Assembly: GCF_902459585.1 (NCBI RefSeq)
Contig: NZ_CABPSC010000012.1
Span: 62,001 to 126,000 of the forward strand
Reading direction: 5' to 3'
Origin: Pandoraea nosoerga
GTDB taxonomy: Bacteria > Pseudomonadota > Gammaproteobacteria > Burkholderiales > Burkholderiaceae
DNA length: 64,000 nt
Part shown: piece by piece, positions 38,096-47,747 of the stretch
Position numbering within the stretch: position 1 is the first letter of the stretch
Layout of the letters: each line of letters opens with the position of its first letter
Translations under genes and position numbers: made by a program
Notes under the pieces: generated by a model
What the model was told of the DNA's origin: nothing
The model's database searches: none
Seen by the model: only the letters and a program-made list of their open reading frames with translations

Positions 38096-39031
38096 TTACA
38101 CCCACTCGCGGCGCACGAGGAAGTCCGTGTACAGCCTGGCTTCGGGCGTGCCCGGCTCCGGCTTCCAGTCGTAGTGCCACTTCACGATCGGTGGCATCGA
38201 CATCAGGATCGACTCGGTGCGCCCGCCCGATTGCAGGCCGAAGTGCGTGCCGCGGTCCCACACCAGATTGAATTCGACGTACCGGCCGCGCCGATGCGCC
38301 TGGAAGTCGCGCTCGCGCTCGCCGTATGGCATGCCGCGTCGGCGCTCGATGATCGGCACGTAGGCGTCGAGAAACGCGTCGCCCACGCTTTGCATGACGC
38401 CGAAGCCCGTCTCGAAGCCCCCGCCCGAGAAGTCGTCGAAGAAGATGCCGCCTATGCCGCGCGGCTCCTGACGATGCTTCAGATAGAAGTACTCGTCGCA
38501 CCACGCCTTGAAGCGCGGATACCACTCGGCGCCGAACGGATCGAGCGCGTTCTTGCACGTCTGATGGAAATGCCGGCAGTCGTCCTCGAACGGGTAGTAG
38601 GGCGTGAGGTCCATGCCGCCGCCGAACCAGAACGCCGGCGCCTCGCCGGGCGCGGTGGCGATCAGGATGCGCACGTTGAAATGCACGGTCGGGCAGTACG
38701 GATTGCGCGGGTGCAGTACCAGCGAGACGCCGAGCGCCTCGAAGCCGCGGCCGGCCAGTTCGGGACGCGACGCGCTCGCCGAGCCCGGCAGCTTGTCGCC
38801 AACCACGTGGGAGAAGTTCACGCCGCCGCGCTCGAAGAAGTCGCCGTCGTCGAGCACGCGGGTGCGGCCGTCACCGCGCAGGGCGCTGTCGGCCGGGCGT
38901 TGCCAGTCGTCAGCGAAGAAGCGTTTGCCGTCCAGGCGCTCGAGCGTCTCGACGATGCGCTCCTGAAGCCCGAGAAGATAAGTGCGAACGGCTGCCGTAT
39001 CCGGCGCCGAGGCAGCGTCCTGCGCTGTCAT
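38096..39031 (-). CDS. hemF: Oxygen-dependent coproporphyrinogen-III oxidase
   Basis: 311 residues from ATG ([23 protein letters not shown]). Family blocks: GGGVNFSHV-like [103 protein letters not shown], and [33 protein letters not shown]. Decarboxylates coproporphyrinogen III in haem synthesis, aerobic route. Probably cotranscribed with nadD-rsfS-rlmH. Confidence 0.96.
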   Translation of the reverse strand: MTAQDAASAPDTAAVRTYLLGLQERIVETLERLDGKRFFADDWQRPADSALRGDGRTRVLDDGDFFERGGVNFSHVVGDKLPGSASASRPELAGRGFEALGVSLVLHPRNPYCPTVHFNVRILIATAPGEAPAFWFGGGMDLTPYYPFEDDCRHFHQTCKNALDPFGAEWYPRFKAWCDEYFYLKHRQEPRGIGGIFFDDFSGGGFETGFGVMQSVGDAFLDAYVPIIERRRGMPYGERERDFQAHRRGRYVEFNLVWDRGTHFGLQSGGRTESILMSMPPIVKWHYDWKPEPGTPEARLYTDFLVRREWV

Positions 39032-39142
39032 TCTGTGACGTCCCCATGCGTGTTCATTACCGCGATTGTACCGGCAGCCACGCATTCGGGGGCGGGCGCC
39101 GGCGACAGACGGGAGTGCTCCGTGCCGCCGGCATGACTTGCA

Positions 39143-40033
39143 TCAAGGCGCCGGGGCGTTGGGCAGCGTGCCGGCGGGGGCGGCGGCGCCTGTTGCCGGC
39201 ACGGCTCGCACCGCACCGGCGCCCAGCTCGCCCGGCGGCGGCATGAGGATCTGACGCGGCGCGGGCACCGGCCACTGCGCCGTGCCGCCCACTTCCGAGA
39301 TCGCCCGGTTGGTGTCGAAGTACACCTGCCAGTAATCGCGATTGTGGCAGTAGGGCCGCACGGCGAGCACCGGGCCGGCCGGGTTGAACTCGAGAATCGC
39401 GACGTCGACCGCAGGCGTGCTCATCACGTTCGGAATTTGCGCAATACGCGCCTTCAGACGCGCGATGGCGTCCTGCACGTCCACCGTATGGGCCAGTTGC
39501 GCGGTCAGATCGACGCGCCGGAACGCGTTCGCGTCGTACACCGTGATGTTGTCGCTGAAGACCTTCGTGTTACCGACGTACACGCGCAGATTGTCGGCGG
39601 TGGTGAGGGTGGTGACGAAAAGGCCGATTTCATCGACGACGCCGGTCACGCCGCCGGCGCTGATCATGTCGCCGGTCTTGAATGGGCGCAGGACGATCAG
39701 GAAGATGCCCGAGGCGAAGTTCGACAGCAGCCCCGACCACGCCGCGCCGATAGCGACGCCGGCGGCGGCGAGCAGTGCGGCGAAGGACGTCGTTTCGATG
39801 CCGCAGACGCTGAGGATCGACAGAATGAGGGCGATGCGCAACGCGATGCGCAGCGTCGATTCGGTGTAGCGAACGAGGGTCGGATCGATGGCGCGGCGAG
39901 ACATTGCGCTTCGCACGAGCCGTGCCACGAGGTTGATGACGATGCCGCCGACGATCCAGATGACGACGGCCATGACGATCTTCAGGCCGAACGGCACGAG
40001 ATAGTCGTTGACCAGCTTGTTGAGGTCGAACAT
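39143..40033 (-). CDS. Small-conductance mechanosensitive channel (MscS family)
   Basis: 296 residues. The ATG of MFDLNKLVNDYLVP is preceded by GGAG; an ATG four codons earlier lacks one. Three membrane helices, the third with the Gly/Ala-rich pore pattern TTSFAALLAAAGVAIGAAWSGLLSNFASGIFLIVLRPFKTGD (about 82-120), then the beta domain. A Pro/Ala-rich tail replaces the last 35 residues. Opens under membrane tension to release solutes in hypo-osmotic shock. Sits between purD and hemF on the same strand. Confidence 0.9.
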   Translation of the reverse strand: MFDLNKLVNDYLVPFGLKIVMAVVIWIVGGIVINLVARLVRSAMSRRAIDPTLVRYTESTLRIALRIALILSILSVCGIETTSFAALLAAAGVAIGAAWSGLLSNFASGIFLIVLRPFKTGDMISAGGVTGVVDEIGLFVTTLTTADNLRVYVGNTKVFSDNITVYDANAFRRVDLTAQLAHTVDVQDAIARLKARIAQIPNVMSTPAVDVAILEFNPAGPVLAVRPYCHNRDYWQVYFDTNRAISEVGGTAQWPVPAPRQILMPPPGELGAGAVRAVPATGAAAPAGTLPNAPAP

Positions 40034-40235
40034 GTGAGTCTCCATCGAGCGAGAGATCCGTCAGGAAAACTGCATGAGTTGCGCCGGGCCGGCCGCAGCC
40101 GCGATGCTCGGGGCATCACGTCGCGCCAGCGTGCCAACTTGGCTTGCGCTTGTCAATCGCGGCCCGGCACTCTCTCGGGGCTGAAACTTCGGCGCCCGGA
40201 GGTCCGCGTGCCGGACTTCGGGCGCCAAACGACAA

Positions 40236-40266
40236 CGGCCCGGGGGACTCGACGTCCTCCGGGCCG
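40236..40266. terminator. Long perfect hairpin downstream of purD
   Basis: CGGCCCGG-GGGAC with TCGAC loop and GTCCT-CCGGGCCG forms a 13-bp stem with one G-T pair. It lies between purD (stop 40324) and mscS (start 40033). No long U tract follows on either strand, so it may be a weak terminator or an RNA-stabilising stem. Confidence 0.5.
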
Positions 40267-40323
40267 CGGCAGAGCGGGGCGGTGGCGTTGGCGCTGGCCG
40301 TCGCCGCCTCCCCGGACGGTGAC

Positions 40324-41601
40324 TTACTCGGGCTTGCGCGTGAGCGCGCGGTTGCCGATGTCGTGGCGATACTGCATGCCGTCGAAGTTGATCTGATTGA
40401 CGGTCTGATACGCCACGCTTTGCGCGCCGCGCACCGTGTCGGACAGGCCGACCACGCACAGCACGCGCCCGCCAGTGACCGACAGCACGTCGTTCTCGAA
40501 CTGCGTGCCGGCATGGAACGTCACGCAATCGGCCGTCTCCGCCGGAATCTCCGAGATGCGATCGCCCTTGCGCGGATTGTCGGGATAGCCGTGCGCGGCG
40601 AGCACCACGCCCAGCGCGTAACGGCGGTCCCAGTCGAGCTCGACCTTGTCGAGCGTGCCGGCGATCGCGTGCTCGACCACCACCGAGAAGTCGCCCTTCA
40701 GGCGCGCCATGATCGGTTGCGTCTCGGGGTCGCCCATGCGGCAGTTGAACTCGAGCGTCTTGATGTTGCCTTGCGCGTCGATCATCAGACCGGCGTACAG
40801 GAAACCGGTGTAGCGAATGCCGTCGGTCTCCATGCCGCGCACCGTCGGCAGGATGATTTCGCGCATTACGCGGGCATGGATCTGCGGCGTCACGATCGGC
40901 GCGGGCGAGTAGGCGCCCATGCCGCCCGTGTTGGGGCCCTGATCGTTGTCGAGCAGGCGCTTGTGGTCCTGCGACGTGGCCAGCGGCAGCACGTTCTTGC
41001 CATCGACCATCACGATGAAGCTCGCTTCCTCGCCCTCGAGGAACTCCTCGATGACCACGCGGGCGCCGGCGTCGCCGAGCTTGTTGTCGGCGAGCATGGC
41101 GTCCACGGCGCTGTGCGCTTCCTCGAGCGACATCGCCACCACGACGCCCTTGCCGGCGGCCAGGCCGTCGGCCTTGATGACGATCGGCGCGCCCTTGGCG
41201 TCGATGTAGGCGTGCGCCCTGGCGGCGTCGGAGAACGTTTCGTAATCGGCGGTCGGAATGCCGTGGCGTTTCATGAACGCCTTGGCGAAGTCCTTCGACG
41301 ATTCGAGCTGCGCCGCTTCCCTGGTCGGTCCGAAGACTTTCAGGCCGCGGGCGCGGAAGATATTGACGATACCGGCGGCGAGCGGCGCTTCCGGCCCGAC
41401 CACCGTAAGGGCGATGCCTTCGCGTGCGGCGAACTCGGCCAGCACGTTCGGATCGCTGATCGGCACGTTGCGCAGGCGCTCGTCGAGCGCCGTGCCGCCG
41501 TTGCCCGGAGCAACGTACACGATTTGAATGCGCGGCGATTGGGCAAGCTTCCACGCCAGCGCGTGTTCGCGGCCGCCCGAGCCGACAACCATGATCTTCA
41601 T
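40324..41601 (-). CDS. purD: Phosphoribosylamine-glycine ligase
   Basis: 425 residues, ATP-grasp. MKIMVVGSGGREHALAWKLAQS, VVGPEAPLAAGIVNIFRARGLKVFGPTREAAQLESSKDFAKAFM, DGLAAGKGVVVA, SFIVMVDGKNVLPLATSQDHKRLLDNDQGPNTGGMGAYSPAPI and LEFNCRMGDPETQPIM are the PurD signatures. Second step of purine synthesis. Starts one nt after the yebC stop, giving coupled expression. Confidence 0.96.
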   Translation of the reverse strand: MKIMVVGSGGREHALAWKLAQSPRIQIVYVAPGNGGTALDERLRNVPISDPNVLAEFAAREGIALTVVGPEAPLAAGIVNIFRARGLKVFGPTREAAQLESSKDFAKAFMKRHGIPTADYETFSDAARAHAYIDAKGAPIVIKADGLAAGKGVVVAMSLEEAHSAVDAMLADNKLGDAGARVVIEEFLEGEEASFIVMVDGKNVLPLATSQDHKRLLDNDQGPNTGGMGAYSPAPIVTPQIHARVMREIILPTVRGMETDGIRYTGFLYAGLMIDAQGNIKTLEFNCRMGDPETQPIMARLKGDFSVVVEHAIAGTLDKVELDWDRRYALGVVLAAHGYPDNPRKGDRISEIPAETADCVTFHAGTQFENDVLSVTGGRVLCVVGLSDTVRGAQSVAYQTVNQINFDGMQYRHDIGNRALTRKPE

Positions 41602-41602
41602 C

Positions 41603-42328
41603 TTATTCCTCGATGACGGCGTTGGTGAACACTTCCTGCACGTCGTCGAGATTTTCGAGCGCGTCGAGCAGCTTCTGCATCTTCACGGCGTCTTCGCCGG
41701 TGAAGACCACTTCGGTTTGCGGCTTCATCGTGACTTCGGCGACCTCGGCCTTCAGTCCGGCCGCTTCGAGCTTGGCCTTGACGGCCTGGAAGTCGTTGGG
41801 CGGGCAGATCACTTCGAAGCTGCCGTCGTCGTTGGTGATGACGTCGTCCGCGCCCGCGTCGAGTGCGACTTCCATCAGCTTGTCTTCCGGTGTTTCGGGC
41901 GAGAACAGGAACTGACCGCAGTGCGTGAACAGAAACGACACCGAGCCGTCGGTGCCCATGTTGCCGCCGAACTTCGAGAACGCGTGGCGCACTTCCGCGA
42001 CCGTGCGGGTGCGGTTGTCCGTCATCGTGTCGACGATCACGGCCGCGCCGTTCAGGCCATAGCCTTCGTAGCGGATTTCCTCGTAGTTGGCGCCGTCCAG
42101 ACCGCCGATGCCGCGGTCGATGGCGCGCTTGACGTTGTCCTTGGGCATGTTCGCGTCGGCCGCTTTTTCGATGGCCAGACGCAGGCGCGGGTTGCTGTCG
42201 GCGTCGCCGCCGCCGAGGCGCGCCGCCACGGTGATTTCCTTGATCAGGCGTGTCCAGACCTTACCGCGCTTGGCATCGGCTGCCGCTTTCTTGTGTTTGA
42301 TGTTGGCCCATTTGCTATGACCCGCCAT
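41603..42328 (-). CDS. yebC: YebC/PmpR family regulator or translation factor
   Basis: 241 residues. [42 protein letters not shown] and [25 protein letters not shown] are invariant YebC sequence. The three-domain family is full length here. Members were described as DNA-binding regulators, and more recently as factors easing ribosome stalling. First gene before purD on the minus strand. Confidence 0.94.
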   Translation of the reverse strand: MAGHSKWANIKHKKAAADAKRGKVWTRLIKEITVAARLGGGDADSNPRLRLAIEKAADANMPKDNVKRAIDRGIGGLDGANYEEIRYEGYGLNGAAVIVDTMTDNRTRTVAEVRHAFSKFGGNMGTDGSVSFLFTHCGQFLFSPETPEDKLMEVALDAGADDVITNDDGSFEVICPPNDFQAVKAKLEAAGLKAEVAEVTMKPQTEVVFTGEDAVKMQKLLDALENLDDVQEVFTNAVIEE

Positions 42329-42538
42329 GAATTTCTCCGTCGTGCCGCGCAGTGCGGCAAAGTATGCGCTGTGGCCGCCAGAATCCGGCGCGACCAGCCG
42401 TTGAAACGGGAGCGCCCGCCACCACCGGGGTCGCGGGCGCCCGAAAACCAGTTGCCCTCATTTGCCCAATTGTCCCGTGGCGCCCGAGGCGCACCGCGTG
42501 CGAATCGGGCCGGGACGGGCCAAGCGGCGACGTGCCGC

Positions 42539-42544
42539 TATAAT
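42539..42544 (+). promoter_or_regulatory. Perfect -10 hexamer TATAAT upstream of the HerA-like gene
   Basis: TATAAT lies 93 nt before the start codon at 42637, in the 308-bp divergent gap between yebC and the HerA-like gene. No good -35 element is found 16-18 bp upstream. Nothing else stands out in this gap. Confidence 0.4.
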
Positions 42545-42636
42545 CGAAGGCAATTTTATCATGCCGCCGCGCCGTGCCACGGGTGTTTGCTGCGCCGTGT
42601 CACGGGGCAGGCAGGCGTCTACCGCCGAGGTCGCTC

Positions 42637-44346
42637 ATGCCCCGCAAGTCCGTGCCGCCGCAAGTGCCGTCCGCCGCTTCCCCTGCCGCCGCCGCGCCTG
42701 CGGCCGTCGCCAGCGCTGCCGACGCCGCTGCCGCGGCCCCCATCGCACCCACTGTCCCCACGCCTTCGCCCGCTGCGTCAGCGGCGCCCGCTCCGGCGCC
42801 CGGCGGCGCGAGCGCCGCGCAGGAGGCGGGCGACCGGCTCGTCATTGCCCGCAACGCCCAGCATGTGCTCGGCCTGCTGCCGGCCATGGGCAACCGCCAC
42901 GGCCTGATCACCGGCGCGACGGGCACCGGCAAGACCGTCACGCTGCAGGTGATGGCGCAGGCCTTTTCGGACATCGGCGTGCCGGTGTTCCTCGCCGACG
43001 TGAAGGGTGACCTGACGGGTATCACGCAGCCCGGCACGCAGACGCCCAAGCTCCAGGAGCGCATCGCCAATCTCGGCTTCGACACGCCGCACTGGCACGG
43101 CAGCCCCGCCACGCTGTGGGATGTGTTCGGCGAGCAGGGGCACCCGGTGCGCGCGACCGTCTCCGATCTCGGCCCGCTGCTGCTCGCTCGCCTGCTCGGT
43201 CTGAACGAGACGCAGAGCGGCGTGCTCAATCTCGTGTTCAAGATTGCCGACGACAACGGTCTGCTGTTGCTCGACAGCAAGGATCTGCGTGCCATGCTGC
43301 AGCACGTGGGCGACAACGCCTCCGCGTTCACCACGCAGTACGGCAATATTTCGGCCGCCTCGGTCGGCGCGATCCAGCGCGGGCTGCTCACGCTCGAGCA
43401 GCAGGGCGCCGACAAGTTCTTCGGTGAGCCGATGCTCAACATCGAGGACTTCATGCAAACCGACGCGCAGGGGCGCGGCGTCGTCAATATCCTCGCGGCG
43501 GACAAGCTGCTCGGCGCACCGCGCATCTACGCGACCTTCCTGCTGTGGCTGCTCGCCGAACTGTTCGAGCGGCTGCCGGAGGTGGGCGATCCCGAGAAGC
43601 CGAAGCTCGTCTTCTTCTTCGACGAAGCGCACCTGTTGTTCAACGAAGCGCCCAAGCCATTGCTCGAGCGCATCGAGCAGATGGTGCGGCTCATCCGTTC
43701 GAAAGGCGTGGGCGTGTACTTCGTCACGCAAAACCCGGTCGATGTGCCCGACACCGTGCTGGGGCAGCTCGGCAACCGAGTGCAGCACGCGTTGCGCGCC
43801 TATTCGCCGCGCGACCAGAAGGCCGTGAAAGTGGCCGCGCAGACCATGCGCGCCAACCCCGCGCTCGACATCGAAACGGTGATCGGCGAGCTCGGCGTGG
43901 GCGAGGCGCTGGTCTCGCTGCTCGACGAGAAGGGGCGTCCTGCCGTGACCGAACGCGCGTTTATCGCGCCGCCGGCGTCGCGCATCGGGCCCATCACGGC
44001 GCAGGAGCGTGCGGCGCTCATGGCGGCCTCGCTCGTCGCCGGCGTCTATGAGAACGCAGTGGATCGCGAGTCGGCCTACGAAAAGCTGGTTGGACGCACG
44101 CAGTCGCGCCAGCCGGAGACGCCGGCCGGCGGCGAGGCACGCGACGGCGCTTCGGGCGGCGGTCTGCTCGACACGGTGAAAGACTCGCTCGGCGGACTGC
44201 TGGGCGGCGCCGGCAGCTCGCGGCGCAAGGACACGGCCATCGAAGCGATGGTTAAGAGCACGGCGCGCACCGTGGGCAGCCAGTTGGGGCGCGAGATCGT
44301 GCGCGGCGTGCTCGGCAGCATTTTCGGCGGCAGCCGACGCCGTTGA
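42637..44346 (+). CDS. HerA-like/YjgR (DUF853) P-loop ATPase
   Basis: 569 residues from the ATG with CGAGG upstream. The N-terminal 65 residues are almost pure Ala/Pro/Ser/Val and disordered. The ATPase core has Walker [22 protein letters not shown] (about 88-108), [12 protein letters not shown], and Walker [68 protein letters not shown] (about 325-390). This is the uncharacterised YjgR family related to the HerA and FtsK translocases; a DNA or protein translocase role is presumed only. The C-terminus has Gly-rich then basic residues ([10 protein letters not shown]). Followed by a DMT transporter gene 77 nt away. Confidence 0.9.
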   Translation: MPRKSVPPQVPSAASPAAAAPAAVASAADAAAAAPIAPTVPTPSPAASAAPAPAPGGASAAQEAGDRLVIARNAQHVLGLLPAMGNRHGLITGATGTGKTVTLQVMAQAFSDIGVPVFLADVKGDLTGITQPGTQTPKLQERIANLGFDTPHWHGSPATLWDVFGEQGHPVRATVSDLGPLLLARLLGLNETQSGVLNLVFKIADDNGLLLLDSKDLRAMLQHVGDNASAFTTQYGNISAASVGAIQRGLLTLEQQGADKFFGEPMLNIEDFMQTDAQGRGVVNILAADKLLGAPRIYATFLLWLLAELFERLPEVGDPEKPKLVFFFDEAHLLFNEAPKPLLERIEQMVRLIRSKGVGVYFVTQNPVDVPDTVLGQLGNRVQHALRAYSPRDQKAVKVAAQTMRANPALDIETVIGELGVGEALVSLLDEKGRPAVTERAFIAPPASRIGPITAQERAALMAASLVAGVYENAVDRESAYEKLVGRTQSRQPETPAGGEARDGASGGGLLDTVKDSLGGLLGGAGSSRRKDTAIEAMVKSTARTVGSQLGREIVRGVLGSIFGGSRRR

Positions 44347-44423
44347 GATAACCGCGAAACCGCGGTCCCGCCAAGCGTCAGCCGCGCCCGGGATTGCCGG
44401 TTTCGCCAGGCCTGCGTCAATCC

Positions 44424-45347
44424 ATGTCGCTGAAATCTTCACTGGAGCCGGTACGCACCGGTGTCGCCCACGATCCGTTGTGGCTGCGCGCCGCGCCGCT
44501 CATCTTCCTGTTTCTGTGGTCGGTCGGCTTCACCGTCGCCAAGATCGGTCTGGCGTATGCCGACGCCCTGACGTTCCTCGCACTGCGCTATGGCCTGGTG
44601 CTGGTGCTGCTCGCCCCGCTGGCGCTCGTCATGCGCCCGCCGTTGCCCAGGAGCGCGGCGGCGTGGGGGCATCTCGTCGTCATCGGCCTGCTCATTCAGG
44701 CGCTGTACTTCAGCATGACGTATCTCGCGCTGCGCATGGGCGTCTCGGCGGGCAGCGTTGCGCTGATCACGTCGCTGCAGCCCATTCTCGTGGCGCTGGC
44801 CGCGCCGTATCTGGTGGGCGAGCGCGTGAGCGGGCTGAACTGGGTCGGCCTCGGGCTGGGGCTGGCCGGGGCGGCGCTCGTCATCGTGGCGCGCTCGGCC
44901 GTGGAGGCCACTTCCGTGCCGGGACTCGTGCTGACCTTCGTGGCGCTGGGCGCGATCACCGGCGGCACGCTGTATGAGAAGCGCTTCGGCGTGGGGCAGC
45001 ATCCGATCACGTCGAACCTCGTGCAATACGCCGTCGGGTTTGCCGCGACGCTGCCGCTCGCGTGGTGGCTCGAGCCGATGCACATCGAATGGACGTGGCA
45101 GCTCGGCCTGTCCCTAGTCTATCTGGTGATCGGCAATTCGATCGTCGCGATCTCGCTGTTGCTGGCGATGATCCGGCGCGGCGAGGCCTCGCGCGTATCG
45201 GCGCTGTTTTTCCTGGTGCCGCCGGCCGCGGCGCTCGCGGCATGGGCCATGGTCGGCGAACACATGCCGCCGCTGGCATGGGGCGGCATGGTGTTGGCAG
45301 CCGTGGGCGTGGCCATGGCCACGCGCCGCAAAGCCCGAAATGGATGA
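44424..45347 (+). CDS. EamA/DMT-superfamily transporter
   Basis: 307 residues from ATG (MSLKSSLEPVRTGVAHDPLWLR). Ten hydrophobic helices in two EamA repeats, for example PLIFLFLWSVGFTVAKIGLAYADALTFLALRYGLVLVLLAPLALV and VPGLVLTFVALGAITGGTLYEKRF. RhaT/YdcZ-like drug/metabolite exporters; substrate unknown. Ends before a strong shared terminator. Confidence 0.9.
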   Translation: MSLKSSLEPVRTGVAHDPLWLRAAPLIFLFLWSVGFTVAKIGLAYADALTFLALRYGLVLVLLAPLALVMRPPLPRSAAAWGHLVVIGLLIQALYFSMTYLALRMGVSAGSVALITSLQPILVALAAPYLVGERVSGLNWVGLGLGLAGAALVIVARSAVEATSVPGLVLTFVALGAITGGTLYEKRFGVGQHPITSNLVQYAVGFAATLPLAWWLEPMHIEWTWQLGLSLVYLVIGNSIVAISLLLAMIRRGEASRVSALFFLVPPAAALAAWAMVGEHMPPLAWGGMVLAAVGVAMATRRKARNG

Positions 45348-45375
45348 TCGCCGCCCGCCCCATCCCCAGCCGCAG

Positions 45376-45403
45376 AAAAAAAGCCCCGGACCGGGGCTTT
45401 TTT
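45376..45403. terminator. Strong bidirectional terminator between DMT gene and upp
   Basis: A run of seven A, stem AGCCCCGG-A-CCGGGGCT, run of T. Symmetrical, serving the plus-strand transporter and the minus-strand upp gene ending at 45421. Confidence 0.95.
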
Positions 45404-45420
45404 GCGATAGCGCCGCGCGT

Positions 45421-46071
45421 TCAGTTCTTGGTGCCGAACAGGCGGTCGCCGGCGTCTCCCAGGCCCGGGATGATGTAGGCGTGATCGTCGAGACGCTCGT
45501 CGAGCGAGGCCACGTACAGCTTCACGCCCGGATGCGCATCGTGGAACACCTTCACGCCCTCGGGCGCGGCCACCAGTGCGAGGAACGCGATGTTCTCTTC
45601 TTCCACGCCGCGCTTGCGCAGTACGTCCACGGCATGCACGGCCGAATAGCCCGTGGCGACCATCGGGTCGCACAGAATGAAGCGGCGATCGGCAACGTCG
45701 GGCAGACGCACGAGGTATTCGACCGGACGATGCTGCTCGTCGCGATACACGCCGATATGGCCGACGCGCGCCGAGGGCACCAGGTCGAGCAGGCCGTCGC
45801 TCATGCCGACGCCGGCACGCAGCACCGGCACGATGGCGAGCTTCTTGCCCGCGATGACGGGAGCGTCCATGTCGACCATGGGCGTGCTGATGTGCTCGGT
45901 CGTGAGCGGCAGATCGCGCGTGATCTCGTAGCCCATGAGCAGGGTGATCTCGCGCAGCAGGCCGCGGAACGTGCGCGTCGAGGTTTCCTTGTCGCGCATG
46001 TGCGAGAGCTTGTGCTGGATCAGCGGGTGATCGCAGATGTAGAGGTTCGGAAAGCGTGTGTCTTGTTTCAT
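45421..46071 (-). CDS. upp: Uracil phosphoribosyltransferase
   Basis: 216 residues from ATG ([27 protein letters not shown]). PRPP-binding loop [21 protein letters not shown] (about 127-147) and C-terminal uracil-binding [18 protein letters not shown]. Salvages uracil to UMP. The length matches the family (about 208-216); the longer upstream reading is low complexity. Upstream are short tandem repeats (46130-46190). Confidence 0.96.
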   Translation of the reverse strand: MKQDTRFPNLYICDHPLIQHKLSHMRDKETSTRTFRGLLREITLLMGYEITRDLPLTTEHISTPMVDMDAPVIAGKKLAIVPVLRAGVGMSDGLLDLVPSARVGHIGVYRDEQHRPVEYLVRLPDVADRRFILCDPMVATGYSAVHAVDVLRKRGVEEENIAFLALVAAPEGVKVFHDAHPGVKLYVASLDERLDDHAYIIPGLGDAGDRLFGTKN

Positions 46072-46129
46072 GGCTGGCGATCTGGGGCTGGGCTGATGAG
46101 CGGGGCCGCCTTTGGGCCCGCCTTCGGCC

Positions 46130-46190
46130 GACATTGAGCCGACATTGAGCCCAAATTGGGGCGATATGGGGCGATATGGGGCGATATGGG
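46130..46190 (+). repeat. Two short tandem repeats in the upp upstream region
   Basis: GACATTGAGCC occurs twice in tandem (46130-46140 and 46141-46151). Then GCGATATGGG occurs three times (46161-46190), followed by a degenerate copy. The 374-bp gap 46072-46445 separates divergent upp and the SDR gene; apart from these repeats nothing is evident in it. Confidence 0.85.
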
Positions 46191-46445
46191 GCGGTACATA
46201 ACCGGCATGGGCCGCATGGCCGCGATTTTAGCCGATGCGGGCGCGCCGGGGCCGGTTTCCGCGCGCCGGCACGAGAAAATACCCGGCGCCGGGTGCGGCG
46301 TGTCGCACAGGTCGGGCGCGGCAATCTGCCGGCGGGCGGCGATAGACGAGAGACACAGCGGCGCGCGCACGATTCCCTTAGAATCGTTGCAAGACGGCGG
46401 CACGGCCGCACTTGTCCAATGCATTATCTGTCTCGAAGGCTGAAC

Positions 46446-47225
46446 ATGGATCTGGGTATCAAAGGGCGCACGGCACTGGTGTGCGGCGCCAGCAAGGGGC
46501 TGGGGCGCGCTTGCGCGCAGGCGCTCGCCGAAGCGGGCGTGAATGTCGTGATCGTCGCGCGTACCGCAGATGCGCTCGCGGCGGCGGCCGACGACATCCG
46601 CGCCTCGACAGGCGTGCAGGTCACCGCAGTGGCCGCCGACATCACCACGCCGCCCGGCCGCGAGCGGGCCCTGGCGGCATGCCCGTCGCCCGACATCCTG
46701 GTGACCAACGCGGGCGGCCCGCCGCCGGGTGACTTCCGCGACTGGCAGCGCGACGACTGGATTCGCGCGCTCGACGCCAACATGCTCACGCCCATCGAAC
46801 TGATCAAGGCGAGCGTGGACGGCATGATCGCGCGCCGCTTCGGACGCATCGTGAACATCACGTCGTCCGCGGTGAAGGCGCCCATCGACATTCTTGGGCT
46901 GTCCAATGGTGCGCGCTCGGGCCTGACGGGCTTCGTCGCCGGACTGGCGCGCACCACGGTCGCGCACAACGTCACCATCAACAACCTGCTGCCGGGCGCA
47001 TTCGACACCGATCGGCTGGCCGGCACGATGAAAGCCTGGGCCGACAAGAGCGGGCAGACGGTGGACGAAGCGCGCAGCAAGCGCGCCAACGCGATTCCGG
47101 CGCGTCGCTTCGGCCGGCCGGACGAGTTCGGCGCCGCCTGTGCCTTCCTGTGCAGCGCGCAAGCCGGCTACATCACCGGCCAGAACATGCTGATCGACGG
47201 CGGCGCCTATCCGGGCACCTTTTGA
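46446..47225 (+). CDS. Atypical short-chain dehydrogenase/reductase lacking the YxxxK motif
   Basis: 259 residues. Rossmann fold with cofactor motif GASKGLG (14-20), VTNAGGPPPGDF (about 86-97) and the Ser region NITSSAV (137-143). At the expected Tyr-x-x-x-Lys position the sequence is LGLSNGARSGL, placing Leu152 and Ala156 where Tyr and Lys belong. The C-terminal FLCSAQAGYITGQNMLIDGGAYPG is normal for SDRs. The family resembles FabG-like proteins of Burkholderiales with this same substitution, so it is probably not a conventional reductase. Upstream of mgsA (51 nt gap). Confidence 0.85.
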   Translation: MDLGIKGRTALVCGASKGLGRACAQALAEAGVNVVIVARTADALAAAADDIRASTGVQVTAVAADITTPPGRERALAACPSPDILVTNAGGPPPGDFRDWQRDDWIRALDANMLTPIELIKASVDGMIARRFGRIVNITSSAVKAPIDILGLSNGARSGLTGFVAGLARTTVAHNVTINNLLPGAFDTDRLAGTMKAWADKSGQTVDEARSKRANAIPARRFGRPDEFGAACAFLCSAQAGYITGQNMLIDGGAYPGTF

Positions 47226-47276
47226 TCCTCCTGCGACCCTTTCCAGACAGCCCCGCGCGGGGCTGCGACATCTTCG

Positions 47277-47726
47277 ATGACCGTCTCCCACGAATCCCGC
47301 GACCCGGGTGTTCCGAACGTTCCCATGGTCCGCATTGCGCTCATCGCGCACGACAAGAAAAAGGACGAAATTCTCGCCGTGGCACGCGACTACGTCGACG
47401 TGCTGCGCAAATGCCGGCTCCTGGCAACGGGGACGACCGGCGGGCGCATCGCCAATGAACTGGGGCTGGAAGTCGAGCGCATGCTCTCCGGCCCCCACGG
47501 CGGCGACCTGCAGATCGGCGCGCAACTGGCCGAGGGGCGCGTGGACATGGTGCTCTTCCTGCGCGACCCGATGACGCCGCAGCCGCACGAGCCCGACATC
47601 AACGCCCTCGTGCGCGCCTGCGACGTGCACAACGTGCCTTGCGCGACCAACAGCGCGACGGCGCGCCTGCTGCTCGAACAACTGATCGTGCGCCTGGCGG
47701 CAATGCCGCCGGCGATCCGCACATAA
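47277..47726 (+). CDS. mgsA: Methylglyoxal synthase
   Basis: 149 residues. [21 protein letters not shown] (substrate-binding lysine/His block), [82 protein letters not shown]. The catalytic Asp is in GPHGGD (about 80). Converts dihydroxyacetone phosphate to methylglyoxal, a glycolytic bypass. An internal start at VRIALIAH is possible; the upstream ATG matches family length. Confidence 0.94.
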   Translation: MTVSHESRDPGVPNVPMVRIALIAHDKKKDEILAVARDYVDVLRKCRLLATGTTGGRIANELGLEVERMLSGPHGGDLQIGAQLAEGRVDMVLFLRDPMTPQPHEPDINALVRACDVHNVPCATNSATARLLLEQLIVRLAAMPPAIRT

Positions 47727-47747
47727 CCCTGAAGGAAAGGAGCGAGG

